Part shown: positions 37,988 to 46,360 of the stretch, piece after piece
Numbering within the stretch: position 1 is the stretch's first letter
Layout: each line of letters starts with the position of its first letter
Source: Acidobacteriota bacterium
Lineage (GTDB): Bacteria > Acidobacteriota > Holophagae > Acanthopleuribacterales > Acanthopleuribacteraceae
Length of the DNA: 64,000 nucleotides
Assembly (NCBI GenBank): GCA_030066195.1
Contig: JASJCB010000002.1
Coordinates: forward strand, 52,365 to 116,364
Direction of reading: 5' to 3'
Program-made: the position numbers and the translations under genes
The notes under the pieces: model-generated
Databases searched by the model: none
What the model was told of the DNA's origin: nothing
Seen by the model: only the letters and a program-made list of their open reading frames with translations

Positions 37988-39031
37988 TCAGGTGGTCAAG
38001 GCGTCGATGTCTTCTTTGGAAAGCAGCACATGGGTTGCGGCGCGCCTCAGTCGATCCATCAGTGAGAGTCCCGCGCCGGATTCGTCCACCGCGTCGATGA
38101 CCAGGTGGGTGACGCCGCGCCTGTCCATGTCCCGCAAGATCTCGTAAAGCCGACGAGCAAGGTCCCCGGTCGAGACGGGGGTTTCTTTTTCTACTTCGAG
38201 ACTCTCAGGCAGCGCTTGACTGCCGATGTAGCCCGTGTGCTTTTTGTCGGCCAGGTGCGTCCAGAGCCGGCTTCGCGCTGCTTGATTGACGGCGGGACCT
38301 ACCAGGTAGACAACGGCATCCGGGCTGTAATGGCGGTAGCGGGTGCCGGGCGAGCGATTCTCGGCGCCCGGTTCGAAGCGGACCGGCGCCTGCCCCAGGG
38401 CGGCGCCGATCGTATCGGCGGTGATCATGCCCGGTCTCAATACGGCGGGTCGATCGCCGCTCAGGTCCAAAACCGTGGATTCGATGCCTACCCGACAAGG
38501 CCCGCCGTCCAAGACAAGCGGAATGCGGCCGTTGAGGTCGTCCAGCACATGAGCCGCCGTGGTAGGGCTGGGGCGTCCCGACAGGTTGGCGCTGGGCGCG
38601 GCAAGCACCAGGCCGGATCGTCGGATCACGGCCAGGAAGATGGGATGATCCGGGACGCGTACGGCAATGGTGTCCAGACTGCGGCAAATGGTTCGGCGGA
38701 AGGGCTCGGCCGCCGGCAGCACCAGCGTCAGCGGGCCCGGCCAGAACGCCGCCGCCAGCTTGCGGGCGCTTTCGGAAACCCGGTTGCTGACCAGGTCCAG
38801 CTGTTCCGGGCCGGCCAGGTGGACGATCAGGGGATTGTCCTCCGGTCGTTGTTTGGCCGCAAAGATACGGCTTACCGCCTCGGGGTCTGCCGCGTTACCG
38901 GCCAGCCCGTAGACGGTTTCGGTAGGCAGGGCCACAACGCGGCCCTGCCTGATCAGTTGCGCGGCCTCGCCGACCGCGGGATCCGTTTGAGGATCGGAAC
39001 CCACGGTAAGCAGGCGGGTTTGCATGTTCAT
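37988..39031 (-). CDS. L-threonylcarbamoyladenylate synthase, Sua5 type
   Basis: 347-residue enzyme making threonylcarbamoyl-AMP for the t6A37 modification of tRNA. N-terminal YrdC domain: GRVVALPTETVYGLAGNA, IFAAKQRPEDNPLIVH with the KxR motif, WPGPLTLVLP, and SANLSGRPSPT. A C-terminal Sua5 domain (about 225-340) makes this the long Sua5 form. It follows thrS by 9 nt on the same strand, a sensible pairing because both use threonine. Confidence 0.95.
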   Translation of the reverse strand: MNMQTRLLTVGSDPQTDPAVGEAAQLIRQGRVVALPTETVYGLAGNAADPEAVSRIFAAKQRPEDNPLIVHLAGPEQLDLVSNRVSESARKLAAAFWPGPLTLVLPAAEPFRRTICRSLDTIAVRVPDHPIFLAVIRRSGLVLAAPSANLSGRPSPTTAAHVLDDLNGRIPLVLDGGPCRVGIESTVLDLSGDRPAVLRPGMITADTIGAALGQAPVRFEPGAENRSPGTRYRHYSPDAVVYLVGPAVNQAARSRLWTHLADKKHTGYIGSQALPESLEVEKETPVSTGDLARRLYEILRDMDRRGVTHLVIDAVDESGAGLSLMDRLRRAATHVLLSKEDIDALTT

Positions 39032-39040
39032 AGAAGAAAC

Positions 39041-40864
39041 CTACCACTCGCGGACGTGTTTCCTTTCCTTGATTTCGGTCAGAATCATCTCGCGCATGGT
39101 CGCCAGGTCCATGGTGCGTTGTTCACGGATTTTGTAGCGGCGGACGGTGACGGTGCCGTCCAGCATTTCCTTCTCGCCCACGATCAACACGATGGGCACG
39201 CGGCGCACCGTATTGTTGCGAACCTTTTTATTGAAGGTTTCGTTGCTGTCGTCGATCTCGGCGCGAATCATATCGGCGCGCAGCATGCCCTCGACCTTTC
39301 TCGCGTAGTCGTTGAACTTGTCGCTGACCGCAACGATGCGCACCTGGACGGGCGCGAGCCAGGTTGGGAAGGCGCCGCCGTAATGCTCGATCAGGAATCC
39401 GATGAAGCGTTCGTGCGTGCCGAGAGGCGCCCGGTGGATACAGTAGGGCGTGTGCTCCTCGCCGTCCGGGCCGATATAGGTCAAGCCGAACCGCTGGGGT
39501 ACGGCGAAGTCGAACTGGTTGGTGGATAAGGTGAATTCGCGATCGGTCACCGTCTGGAACTGGACATCGACCTTGGGCCCGTAGAAGGCGGCCTCGCCCT
39601 TGCGTATCACATAGGGGAGGCCGGTTTCGTCCATGGCCTCGCGGATCAGTTTCTCGGAGTGCGCCCAGGCCTCGGGATTGTCCACGTATTTCCCTTTCGG
39701 GTCCTCGGGATCACGCAGGCTGACACGCATGTAGTAATCGTTGAACTCGAAGATTTCATATTCCCGGCGGTGCAGCTCCATGACATTGATGAACTCCTGC
39801 TTGGCCTGCTCCTCGGTGCAGTAGATATGCGCGTCGTTCATGGTCATGCCGCGCACGCGCGTCAGGCCCTGTAGGGCGCCTGAGCGTTCGAACCGGAATA
39901 CCGCGCCGTATTCGGCCAGGCGCAGGGGCAGGTCGCGATAGGAACGCGGACGCGACGCGTAGACCTTGTGGTGGTGCGGGCAGTTCATGGGGCGCAGGTA
40001 ATAGCGCTCTTCCACGGTTAGTTCCTCACCGGATTCGTCCATGTGCGCTTCTTCCAGAATCATGGGCGGATACATGGTGTCTTCGTAATAGGGCAGGTGA
40101 CCGGAGGTGTGGTAGAGCCCTTCCTTGGTGATCTGCGGCGTGGCGACTCGTTGGTAACCCGCCTGGAACTCCAATTCCTCGGCCAGTTTTTCCAACTCTT
40201 GCCGGATCACCGTGCCGTTGGGCAGCCACAGCGGCAGGCCCTTGCCCACGTCTTCGTCGATGTGGAAGATGTCGAACTCGGCGCCCAGTTTGCGGTGGTC
40301 GTTCTTCAGGGCTTCTTCGCGTTTCTGGACGTACTCGCGCAGTTCCTTCTTGTTGGGGAAGGCATAGGCGTAGATGCGCGTCATGCTGACGTTCTTTTCA
40401 TCACCGCGCCAGTAGGCGGCGGCAATACTGTGCAGTTTGAAACCGTCGTGAGGCAGTTCGGATGTGTTGCTGACATGGGGCCCCTCACACATGTCTACGA
40501 AAGGGCCGTTGGTGTAGAAGGTCAATGATTCGAGATTTTGTTTCTCGATAAGCTCCTTCGCATACTCCATCTTGTGGGGTTCACCCATGTCTTCGATCCG
40601 CTTGAGCGCGTCCTCGGCGCTCAGTTCCTCGAGTTTGAATTCCTGCTTCTTGTTGATGATCTTGCGCATGGCTTTTTCGATTTTGGGCAGATCATCGGTC
40701 GTAATGGGCTCGGGCAACAGGAAGTCGTAATAGAATCCGTTGGCGATTGGAGGCCCGAACCCAAGCACCGCACCCGGCCGAACCTGTTGGACAGCCTGGG
40801 CGAGCACGTGCGAGAGCGAGTGCCTCATTTTATAGAGAAAACTGTTGGGGTCCATTTCCTTCAT
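39041..40864 (-). CDS. thrS: Threonyl-tRNA synthetase lacking the N-terminal TGS domain
   Basis: 607-residue class II aminoacyl-tRNA synthetase. The protein starts almost at once in the editing domain (RHSLSHVLAQAVQQV), so the usual TGS (N1) domain of about 60 residues is missing; ATG 40864 is the family-consistent start. Catalytic motifs are complete: zinc Cys in RPMNCPHHHKVY, motif 2 FRFERSGALQGLTRVRG, and CIHRAPLGTHERFIG with zinc His and motif 3. The C-terminal anticodon-binding domain ends normally. Editing-site His pair and Cys (MCEGPHVSNT) are present. Operon with sua5. Confidence 0.95.
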   Translation of the reverse strand: MKEMDPNSFLYKMRHSLSHVLAQAVQQVRPGAVLGFGPPIANGFYYDFLLPEPITTDDLPKIEKAMRKIINKKQEFKLEELSAEDALKRIEDMGEPHKMEYAKELIEKQNLESLTFYTNGPFVDMCEGPHVSNTSELPHDGFKLHSIAAAYWRGDEKNVSMTRIYAYAFPNKKELREYVQKREEALKNDHRKLGAEFDIFHIDEDVGKGLPLWLPNGTVIRQELEKLAEELEFQAGYQRVATPQITKEGLYHTSGHLPYYEDTMYPPMILEEAHMDESGEELTVEERYYLRPMNCPHHHKVYASRPRSYRDLPLRLAEYGAVFRFERSGALQGLTRVRGMTMNDAHIYCTEEQAKQEFINVMELHRREYEIFEFNDYYMRVSLRDPEDPKGKYVDNPEAWAHSEKLIREAMDETGLPYVIRKGEAAFYGPKVDVQFQTVTDREFTLSTNQFDFAVPQRFGLTYIGPDGEEHTPYCIHRAPLGTHERFIGFLIEHYGGAFPTWLAPVQVRIVAVSDKFNDYARKVEGMLRADMIRAEIDDSNETFNKKVRNNTVRRVPIVLIVGEKEMLDGTVTVRRYKIREQRTMDLATMREMILTEIKERKHVREW

Positions 40865-40943
40865 GACCTTCTACTCCTGGGCCCCGGCGCGCCGGGGCGC
40901 ATGATGCAACCGGGACGAGCCCGGAAAAGTAAGCGTTCATTAT

Positions 40944-40986
40944 AAATAAAGAAGCATGGCAGGGCTACCACCATGCTTTTTTATTT
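40944..40986. terminator. Bidirectional terminator between the VWA gene and thrS
   Basis: AAGCATGG (40952-40959) pairs with CCATGCTT (40971-40978). On the plus strand six T follow; on the minus strand, the direction of the VWA gene, the stem is followed by a T-rich stretch. Confidence 0.8.
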
Positions 40987-41017
40987 AGGAGACCGGGTCG
41001 AAGGGAGGGGACGGTTC

Positions 41018-42937
41018 TTATTCCTTCCAGTAGCGCTCGCGGTGACGGATGGGGATCTTTTTCGGCAGGTGGGTCACCTCGATACGACGCCAGCCGCTCT
41101 TGCGGTCGCGCAGGTTGGAGGTGTAACCCAGGGTCATCTGGCTGCGCAGTTCCTCTTCGATCTGGGAAAAGGCGCGATCCAGCCAGGCGGGTTTGTCCAC
41201 GAAGAAGGGACGACCGCCGGTGATCACGGCCATGTCGTAGAGATCTTGCAGGTGCACCAACTTGGGTCGGAACCTGGGAGAGAAGTTCTCTCCGCCGCCA
41301 CGAAATTCTCCGCGCGCCACGCTGATACCCACCGTGTAGAGTTGCACCTGGGATCGAGCCAGGCGGTTGAGGATCTTTTTGATGGTGACCTTGCCGCCCG
41401 AGTTGAAGCCGTCGGTAATCACCAGCACCACGCGCATGGCGCCCGTGTCCTCTTCATCGAGCAGGTTAAGCGCTTTGTTGACGGCCGTAAAGGTATGGGT
41501 GCCGCCCTTGACCTTACGAAGGCCGGCAATAGCTTTCAACATATCCATCTTATGCGTCAGGCGCGGGCCGGCGGTGATTTTGTTGTTATAGGACACCAGG
41601 CGCATGACATCGCCGGGTCGCGCCATGCGATCCACAAATTTTGCAGCGGCGGCGCGAGCGCGCTTCAAACGTTCGCCCTGCATGGATGCCGACATGTCCA
41701 TGACCACGGCAAAGGCCAGGGGTCGATCCATAGAGATTTCCAAACTGGTGATGGTCTGGGGAACGTCTTCCTCGGTCACCTCGAAACGGTCAGGCTTCAG
41801 GGCCAGCAACTCTTCCTTGCTGAAAGGATTGGTGGGGAAGGAAAGCGGGACCTTGACATACTGGACCTCCATTTCCTCGATATGGCCGCGACCCTCGATA
41901 AACAGGTAGTCGTCTTCCACGATGCCGTCGCTGAGGGTGGCGGTTGCCAGCAGCACCTGCGAACTGTCGTCGGGGGTGACCCTCACCCGGTAGGGCGGTT
42001 TCGTCAGCCTGGCTAGTTCGCGTTCGCCCAGCTTGAAGGTGACGTGCTTTAACTGGGTGCCGGGCGGAATGCGGACATCGGCCTCGGCCATGAAGGTGTC
42101 GGCGAAGACATCGATATTTTCCTTGCGGAAGGAGACATCGAAAGCGTCGTCTTCAAGTTTCTGCTCAAACGGCGTGATCTCGGGATTGACCGGAATGGGG
42201 CCGTCCAGGGAGACATAGGAGAGCACTTCCTCGTAGACGTCCTCCGCATCGTCCGGCTCCATTTCGGGGTCCAGCCGTTCACCCAGGCCGCCGATCATGG
42301 ACTTCAGGTCGAAGCCGCCGCCGGCGACCAGGGCCATTTCGGCCAGGGGTAGTTCTTCCATGAAACCTTCGTTCAAGACTTCGTTCAGGGAGGACTTCAT
42401 GAACCGTTGCGCGGCGGCCAGCACCGCCTTGTAAATCAGGTTGGGCGAGGTCAGGCGGAAGGTAAGTTTGGGCGGGCCCGCGGTCGCCACGCTCACCTTG
42501 CCGTCGTAGAAGCGCAACTCGAAGTCCTGCTCCAGGCTGAGATCTTTCAAAGACAGGCGCAGCTTCCGCCATTTGGTCTGGGACCGCTGCCAGGGCGGGA
42601 TGATCTCACCGGCGACCTTGATGGACCAGTTGCCTTTCCCGGGCAAGCGCATGCGCATACGTCGACAATCTTTGTCGCCGTCGGGGCACGGCATCAACTC
42701 GAGGGTGGGCGGCGAATCCATGGATAGTTTGGTCACGCGGATCTTGCGTATCATGTCGCCGTCGTTCATTTCCGCGAACGAGCGCTGCATCTCACTTTCC
42801 AGCATCTTGATCGCGATCGGCCAGGCCTGCTTGAAAACGTTGTTGGCGTTGTTGACGATTTTGTCCAAGTCATCCGGCTTGAACTGTATTTCTTGGGCGA
42901 ACAGGGAAAACGGAAGCAATAGGAACACAAGTTTCAT
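41018..42937 (-). CDS. Secreted VWA-domain protein, acidobacterial VWFA type
   Basis: 639-residue exported protein. The ATG at 42937 gives a clean signal peptide MKLVFLLLPFSLFAQ with GAGGA 8 nt upstream; the frame is open to 42970. The N-terminal 200 residues are unassigned. A middle region (about 280-390) with VFADTFMAEADVRIPPGT and FEVTEEDVPQTI resembles the VWFA-related proteins abundant in acidobacteria. The C-terminal VWA domain (about 405-600) has the MIDAS motif DMSASM with TFTAVNKALN and VLVITDGFNSGG. It probably mediates extracellular metal-dependent adhesion or assembly. Confidence 0.88.
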   Translation of the reverse strand: MKLVFLLLPFSLFAQEIQFKPDDLDKIVNNANNVFKQAWPIAIKMLESEMQRSFAEMNDGDMIRKIRVTKLSMDSPPTLELMPCPDGDKDCRRMRMRLPGKGNWSIKVAGEIIPPWQRSQTKWRKLRLSLKDLSLEQDFELRFYDGKVSVATAGPPKLTFRLTSPNLIYKAVLAAAQRFMKSSLNEVLNEGFMEELPLAEMALVAGGGFDLKSMIGGLGERLDPEMEPDDAEDVYEEVLSYVSLDGPIPVNPEITPFEQKLEDDAFDVSFRKENIDVFADTFMAEADVRIPPGTQLKHVTFKLGERELARLTKPPYRVRVTPDDSSQVLLATATLSDGIVEDDYLFIEGRGHIEEMEVQYVKVPLSFPTNPFSKEELLALKPDRFEVTEEDVPQTITSLEISMDRPLAFAVVMDMSASMQGERLKRARAAAAKFVDRMARPGDVMRLVSYNNKITAGPRLTHKMDMLKAIAGLRKVKGGTHTFTAVNKALNLLDEEDTGAMRVVLVITDGFNSGGKVTIKKILNRLARSQVQLYTVGISVARGEFRGGGENFSPRFRPKLVHLQDLYDMAVITGGRPFFVDKPAWLDRAFSQIEEELRSQMTLGYTSNLRDRKSGWRRIEVTHLPKKIPIRHRERYWKE

Positions 42938-43060
42938 GATCGTCATCCTCGATTGTCGGCGGGTCCGCAATTCAGGTTGCAGTTCGTTGAACGCCCCCGT
43001 CCGCGCGTTGGTTTATCCCAATTTTTGAGACAAGGGAGGAGACCGTTTACGCTGCAATGG

Positions 43061-43098
43061 AAAAGGGGGAGCATGCAGTGACGCATACTCCCCCTTTT
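43061..43098. terminator. Hairpin terminator after the NHL-like propeller gene
   Basis: AAAAGGGGGAG (43061-43071) pairs with CTCCCCCTTTT (43088-43098), with an inner ATGC/GCAT pairing that extends the stem. It works on both strands and lies just past the stop of the minus-strand gene. Confidence 0.85.
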
Positions 43099-43118
43099 CG
43101 GCACGGTTAGTAAGGGGT

Positions 43119-44219
43119 CTAATTGCCGGCGGCGCGCAAAGACGAAATCTTCATGTCGAGGATATCGAAGCTGTCGTCCTCGTTGACCAACAGGCCCAGG
43201 ATATGACCGTTGCGCAGCAGCAGCATGGAGTCTTCCTTGTACTCGTAACGGCCTCGGGATAAGGGTTTACCGGTCTTCAGATCGGCCGTTACATAGGTTC
43301 CTTGAGAGAAACCATGGCCCACGCCGTTGGTGCCGCCGAGCGGGTGCAGCACGAAGATCACCTGGTCGCCCATAACGGTGAACTGGGTGTAGTAGGCCTT
43401 GTTATGATTGAAGTCCACCTTCAGGTTGGGCAGATTCTTGAGGCTGATACGCTGACCGTTGGGCGCGGGAAAGCTCATGGAATAGTAGAGCTCTTTATCG
43501 GCTTCCGTGGGTTTGGAGGTGGGCAGATCGAAGCGTTTCTGACCGATGATCTCGCCCCCGGCGTTGACCCGGTACAGAAACTTCTCGGCGGAATAACCGA
43601 TGTACCAGGTACCGTCGCCGGCTTCCTGAATGTCGGTCTCGGCGCCGAACGCCTTGATGGTGGTGTCGTTATTGCCCTCGATCGGCGCCAGCAGCATGTC
43701 GTTCTTCCACGCTTTGACCGTCTTTACGGTTTCGCCCTCATCGTTCACCAACAAAATAGCCACACGCGCATCGGTAGGGCTTTTGAACTGGTGCACCGCG
43801 AACAGGAACAGGTGCTCACTCAGGGCGGCGAAGTTCCGCACCTGGCTTCCGGCATATTTGAAAGATCTCTCGAATTTGCCGTCCAAATCGAAAATGGACA
43901 TCTGGGCGTTCTGGGACCAGACGAATAGTTTATTGCCCGTGGCTTCGATCTTGTAGGGAAAGAACAGCTCGCCGGGTCCCTCGCCCTGTTGGCCGAAGGT
44001 TTTCTTGTAGGAACCGTCAGCGTTCCAGCAATGGATCTGACTGGTGGTGCGATCGGCAATGAAAAGGCGGCCGTCCGCGGAAAATTCCATGGAATAGGGG
44101 TTGCTGAGATAAATATCCTCGGTTACGTCACCGGGTCTTTCAAAGGAGCGAAGGTCTTGAATCTGTTTGGCATCGGCGGCGGTTGGGAATAGGGCAAGTA
44201 AAAGTACGATTACGTTCAT
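43119..44219 (-). CDS. Secreted six-bladed (NHL-like) beta-propeller protein
   Basis: 366-residue exported protein. The ATG at 44219 with AGGAGG 7 nt upstream gives a signal peptide MNVIVLLLALFPTAADA; the open frame upstream to 44462 is not used. The mature part is a propeller of the 6-bladed family: NPYSMEFSADGRLFIADRTT, KKTFGQQGEGPGELFFPYKI, KLFVWSQNAQMSIFDLDGKF. The phrase GxxGEGPGEF/L is typical of the family. No enzymatic motif is visible; a binding or sensing role is likely. Confidence 0.85.
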   Translation of the reverse strand: MNVIVLLLALFPTAADAKQIQDLRSFERPGDVTEDIYLSNPYSMEFSADGRLFIADRTTSQIHCWNADGSYKKTFGQQGEGPGELFFPYKIEATGNKLFVWSQNAQMSIFDLDGKFERSFKYAGSQVRNFAALSEHLFLFAVHQFKSPTDARVAILLVNDEGETVKTVKAWKNDMLLAPIEGNNDTTIKAFGAETDIQEAGDGTWYIGYSAEKFLYRVNAGGEIIGQKRFDLPTSKPTEADKELYYSMSFPAPNGQRISLKNLPNLKVDFNHNKAYYTQFTVMGDQVIFVLHPLGGTNGVGHGFSQGTYVTADLKTGKPLSRGRYEYKEDSMLLLRNGHILGLLVNEDDSFDILDMKISSLRAAGN

Positions 44220-44517
44220 GAACGAATCCTCCTGGTCACTTATACTCCAGCCGTAAAACGCCGGCGGTCGTTTTTGGTTTAGTGGAAAACCGCCGAAATC
44301 AAAAAGCGTAATCCTGCCCGGGCGACCGCGCCTGATCCCGATGCCGCAAAAGACGTTTGAACCGCAACCGCTTATTGCTACAATAACGGAATTAATATGA
44401 CCCGTTTTAATCAGCGAATGCGTTGTAAGAGTGTAGGACTGATGGATATGAATTAGGGTCAAGCCGGTTTTGACAGGATCTACCTAAGCCGACGTACATA
44501 CTGGAGATAGAGGAAAT

Positions 44518-45840
44518 ATGAGAGTCTTAGCTGCCGTTGTTTTGATGGGGACCGCCCTACCGCTCTGGGCCCAACTTTTTTTTGTAGACAAGAAAGCCGA
44601 CAACCAACCGGATATCAACTTCATGAGAGGCGCTTTCGACACCGCGATAAGTCCGGACGGAAAACACATCTACGTGCCCGGCTCACTGGACCACGGCCTA
44701 ACCGTGCTCTCCATGAATAAATTTACCGGTAAGCTGAGTCTTGTGGCTGAATATGTTGACGGACAGGGCGGGATCGACAGTTTGACCGGCATTCGTTCGG
44801 CTGAGGTCAGCCCCGATGGGAAGCACGTCTATACCGCCGCCTTGACGGACAGCGCGGTCACCGTGTTTTCGCGCAATGAAACCAGCGGCGAACTGACCCT
44901 GGTGGAAGTGATCGAAGACCAGGTGAGAGGGTCGGCCGTCGGCCTGGGCGGGGCGATGGACGTTGCCGTCAGCCCGGACGGCGAGCATGTCTATGTGGCC
45001 GCTCGCAGTGACAGCGCCGTGACGGCCTTTACGCGCAACAGCACGAGCGGCGCCCTGACCTTTATCGACGTTTACCAGAACAACGCGCCGCCGGTCGTGC
45101 ACATGGACTCACCGGAATCACTCACCCTGAGCCCGGACGGTCGGCACCTGTATGTCTCGGCACTGGGAAGTCACGCCGTGGTCGCTTTTGAACGCGATGA
45201 GATAACCGGCGAGTTGACCTATGTCGCAGCCTACCGGGACGGTTTCGGCGGTGTCGACGGTTTGGGTTGCACCAACAACCTGGCCGTCAGTCCGGACGGC
45301 GGTCATCTCTATGCCGTGGGCCAATTCGGCGCGCCGGGCACCTTTTGCTCTACCGGTTGGGATGATTGGATGGGGATCTTCTCGCGCAATGCGGCTACCG
45401 GGGAGCTGAGTTTCATCGCCACGATGTCGCCGAACAGCTTCAACCTGCCGATCAATTGCAGCGGGGTTGTAGCGGATAACGGTGTGGTGGTAAGCCCTAA
45501 CGGCGAATCGGTTTTCGCTACCCTGCAAACGAAAGGAGCGATCTTGGATTTGGAGCGCAACCCGAACAGCGGCCTGCTGACCTTACGAGGTTTCGAATGC
45601 GCCGATCTCTTCGATCCCAACAGCATCTTCGACCTGAACAGCGCCCATCGGGTCATTACCGATCCCATGGGCATGCGCGTCCTGGTAACCACCCTTAGTC
45701 CCGGAACCCTGGTGGCCTATGACACCGCCGATTACAACGCCTATCGCCAGGCAATCGGACTTTGGCCCGATCCCGTGGATGTTACGGACCTGCTGGATAT
45801 GCTGTCGGCCTTCTTTGGCAGACGAACCCAAGACCCTTAA
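44518..45840 (+). CDS. Secreted lactonase-type beta-propeller protein
   Basis: 440-residue exported protein, signal peptide MRVLAAVVLMGTALPLWAQ. The body is a seven-bladed propeller with repeats such as AVSPDGEHVYVAARSDSAVT, LSPDGRHLYVSALGSHAVVA and SRNETSGELTLVEV, as in the 6-phosphogluconolactonase-like (lactonase) family. Enzymatic residues cannot be verified, and many family members are non-catalytic. The last 35 residues (WPDPVDVTDLLDMLSAFFG) form a short helical tail resembling half of a dockerin-like repeat. The 298-base region before it has a TACAAT box near 44378 but no clear promoter. Confidence 0.85.
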   Translation: MRVLAAVVLMGTALPLWAQLFFVDKKADNQPDINFMRGAFDTAISPDGKHIYVPGSLDHGLTVLSMNKFTGKLSLVAEYVDGQGGIDSLTGIRSAEVSPDGKHVYTAALTDSAVTVFSRNETSGELTLVEVIEDQVRGSAVGLGGAMDVAVSPDGEHVYVAARSDSAVTAFTRNSTSGALTFIDVYQNNAPPVVHMDSPESLTLSPDGRHLYVSALGSHAVVAFERDEITGELTYVAAYRDGFGGVDGLGCTNNLAVSPDGGHLYAVGQFGAPGTFCSTGWDDWMGIFSRNAATGELSFIATMSPNSFNLPINCSGVVADNGVVVSPNGESVFATLQTKGAILDLERNPNSGLLTLRGFECADLFDPNSIFDLNSAHRVITDPMGMRVLVTTLSPGTLVAYDTADYNAYRQAIGLWPDPVDVTDLLDMLSAFFGRRTQDP

Positions 45841-45927
45841 TTGGAAGAAGCCCCATACTCTTGCGCGTGTGCTATGCTTGACCGGTGGATCATTCCCGCC
45901 TTAAAAGATGTTTTTAGGAGACCTACG

Positions 45928-46305
45928 ATGATCGGATATGTCACCCTGGGAACCAATGACCTGCCCCGTGCGGTCAAGTTTTATGACGAGTTGCTGGCCC
46001 TAATCGGCGCCCGGCGTTTTATGGAAGAAGAAACCTTTATCGCCTGGGCTGTCGATCCCAGCAAACCCGCCCTCTCAGTGACCGTACCCTACGACAAAAA
46101 GGAAGCCACCGCGGGTAACGGCACCATGGTTGCCCTGATCGTTCAAACTCGCGAACAGGTGGATGCGGTTTACAACAAGGCTATTGAGCTGGGCGGCGCC
46201 GATGAAGGACCCGCCGGTCCTCGCGGTGACAGCGGCTTTTATGCCGGCTATTTCCGCGACCTGGACGGCAACAAGTTGAACGTCTTTTGCATGGGCGGCG
46301 CTTGA
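45928..46305 (+). CDS. VOC (glyoxalase/bleomycin-resistance) family protein
   Basis: 125-residue protein of the vicinal-oxygen-chelate fold. The ATG at 45928 (MIGYVTLGTNDLPRAVKFYDELL) has TAGGAG 7 nt upstream, so the upstream extension to 45841 is excluded. The C-terminal half has FYAGYFRDLDGNKLNVF with the metal-ligand region typical of the family. The substrate is unknown; similar small proteins are annotated as glyoxalase-like dioxygenases. Ends at a strong palindromic terminator shared with the convergent M1 peptidase gene. Confidence 0.88.
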   Translation: MIGYVTLGTNDLPRAVKFYDELLALIGARRFMEEETFIAWAVDPSKPALSVTVPYDKKEATAGNGTMVALIVQTREQVDAVYNKAIELGGADEGPAGPRGDSGFYAGYFRDLDGNKLNVFCMGGA

Positions 46306-46330
46306 TCGCGGCGACCCGTTTCCGGCAGCC

Positions 46331-46358
46331 GGGGTCGTGACGCGTCACGACCCCTTTT
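46331..46358. terminator. Perfect palindromic terminator between convergent genes
   Basis: GGGGTCGTGA-CGCG-TCACGACCCC is a 24-nt perfect palindrome followed by TTTT, between the VOC gene and the M1 peptidase gene. Confidence 0.88.
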
Positions 46359-46360
46359 CA

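Noticed and set aside
38105..39529. 474-residue plus-strand frame opposite sua5 and thrS
   Set aside because: Antisense shadow; both minus-strand genes are certain.
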